Shown piece after piece: positions 21,740 to 22,415 of a stretch of DNA of 22,415 bases; the first letter of the stretch is position 1, and each line of letters opens with the position of its first letter. This DNA is from CAYSIX01 sp964431205. Lineage in GTDB: Bacteria; Planctomycetota; Phycisphaerae; Phycisphaerales; Phycisphaeraceae. The DNA lies in contig CAYSIX010000042.1 of the NCBI GenBank assembly GCA_964431205.1, positions 1 through 22,415 of the forward strand, in the 5' to 3' direction. The translations under genes and the position numbers were made by a program. Below the pieces are notes generated by a model. It saw only the letters and a list, made by a program, of their open reading frames with translations, had not been told where the DNA came from and made no database searches.

Positions 21740-22415
21740 GTGAGACCCGAACTGAGCCGTACCTTCCTCCTCTCGCTCATCGCGTCGCTGTCGTTGCCGC
21801 TGCTCTTGCCAAGCGCGACGACCGCACAGGACGACGCCCCACGCCCGCAGCCGCCCGACGGTATCCGCGTCCGCGCCGGGTTCGAGCTCACCGTCGCCGC
21901 CGCCTTCGACTTCGCCCCGCGATTCATGGCCGTGGCCGACGACGGCACCCTCTTCGTCTCCGACCCCCGCGGCGGGACCGTCACCGCCTGCCGCGACCAG
22001 GACGGCGACGGTTACTATGAAACCCACGCCACCTTCGTGAGCGGCTACCGAACCGCCCACGGCCTGTTCTGGCACGACGGCTGGCTCTGGTTCACCCAGA
22101 CCGGCGCCATCCACCGCGCCCGCGACACCGACGGCGACGGCGTCGCCGACGAGATCGAGACCGTCATCCCCGAGGGCGACCTGCCGGCCGGCGGCGGGCA
22201 CTGGTGGCGCCCCATCCTCATCCACAACGACCGCCTCTACACCGGCATCGGCGACAGCGGCAACATCAACGACGAGTACGACACCGAACGTCAGAAGCTC
22301 TGGTCCTTCGCCCTCGACGGCTCGGACAAACGCCTCTTCGTCTCCGGCATCCGCAACACGGAAAAGCTCGTCGTCCGCCCCGGCACCGACGAGGTCTGGG
22401 GCATGGACCACGGCA
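21740..22415 (+). CDS. PQQ/sorbosone dehydrogenase-like beta-propeller protein (TIGR02604 type), 3' end beyond the window
   Basis: The frame is open from GTG 21740 to the right edge (225 codons), preceded by a TAA at 21730-21732. The first 30 residues form a signal peptide ending near SATTAQ. The rest shows a six-bladed propeller of the glucose/sorbosone dehydrogenase type common in Planctomycetes: FMAVADDGTLFVSDPRGGTV (about 62-81), DQDGDGYYE, DTDGDGVADEIETV, YTGIGDSGNIND and KLVVRPGTDEVWGMDHG at the edge. Members of TIGR02604 often have C-terminal HEAT repeats and a cytochrome c domain, which would lie outside the window. The likely role is periplasmic oxidation of a sugar or alcohol; the substrate is unknown. 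No ribosome site precedes the GTG, which lies seven bases after the previous stop. Confidence 0.82.
   Translation, partial: MRPELSRTFLLSLIASLSLPLLLPSATTAQDDAPRPQPPDGIRVRAGFELTVAAAFDFAPRFMAVADDGTLFVSDPRGGTVTACRDQDGDGYYETHATFVSGYRTAHGLFWHDGWLWFTQTGAIHRARDTDGDGVADEIETVIPEGDLPAGGGHWWRPILIHNDRLYTGIGDSGNINDEYDTERQKLWSFALDGSDKRLFVSGIRNTEKLVVRPGTDEVWGMDHG

Noticed and set aside
1..22415. tRNA, rRNA, insertion sequences, phage genes or riboswitches
   Set aside because: I looked for cloverleaf, transposase and integrase motifs and known leader motifs by eye and found none; a covariance-model scan would be decisive.

Overview
This is a very GC-rich window from a member of the Planctomycetota, most likely Phycisphaerae or a close relative. 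I base this on the mix of PEP-CTERM sorting signals, paired dockerin-like repeats of the type DGDVDxFDLGxWQ, a prepilin-like H-x-DG protein, LacI regulators with an unusual hinge, and a TIGR02604-type dehydrogenase. The genus is an inference; no rRNA is present. Ten Ns at 17699-17708 look like a scaffold gap, so the contig is probably from a draft or metagenome assembly. Linkage of everything right of 17708 to the rest is less certain.

The window reads as an alginate or polyuronate utilisation locus built around an AT-rich divergent control region (about 13390-13629). Leftward on the minus strand runs a catabolic operon: alginate lyase (PF05426 type), aldo/keto reductase, D-2-hydroxyacid dehydrogenase, enolase-superfamily dehydratase and a xylose-isomerase-like TIM-barrel protein. 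A LacI regulator follows with its own promoter and a candidate operator array. After it come two paralogous secreted PEP-CTERM proteins, a pseudopilin-like protein, a sodium/solute symporter and a PL14-type lyase that runs off the left edge. Rightward on the plus strand lie a second LacI regulator overlapping a PL6 lyase, then a Gfo/Idh/MocA oxidoreductase. Beyond the N gap are a 963-residue protein with autotransporter-associated beta-strand repeats, a 265-residue secreted protein and the start of a sorbosone-dehydrogenase-like gene.

Likely division of labour (inference): three lyases of different folds cut the polymer outside the cytoplasm. At least one, PL6, carries a dockerin-like doublet and a PEP-CTERM anchor; the PL14 ends at the window edge just where such a doublet would begin. 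The symporter imports products. The reductase, dehydrogenase, dehydratase and isomerase genes process the unsaturated sugars. The two LacI paralogues sense sugars and regulate both arms. No KDG kinase, KDPG aldolase, exosortase, cohesin, tRNA, rRNA, CRISPR or insertion sequence was seen.

The least ordinary features are four: the shared C-terminal doublet cassette, with VPEP signals left of the gap and VPSP right of it; the twin LacI promoters, which look leaderless and share a TTGACA-N7-TGTGGCG block; spaced palindromes beside them; and a catabolic operon that does not match the textbook alginate route.
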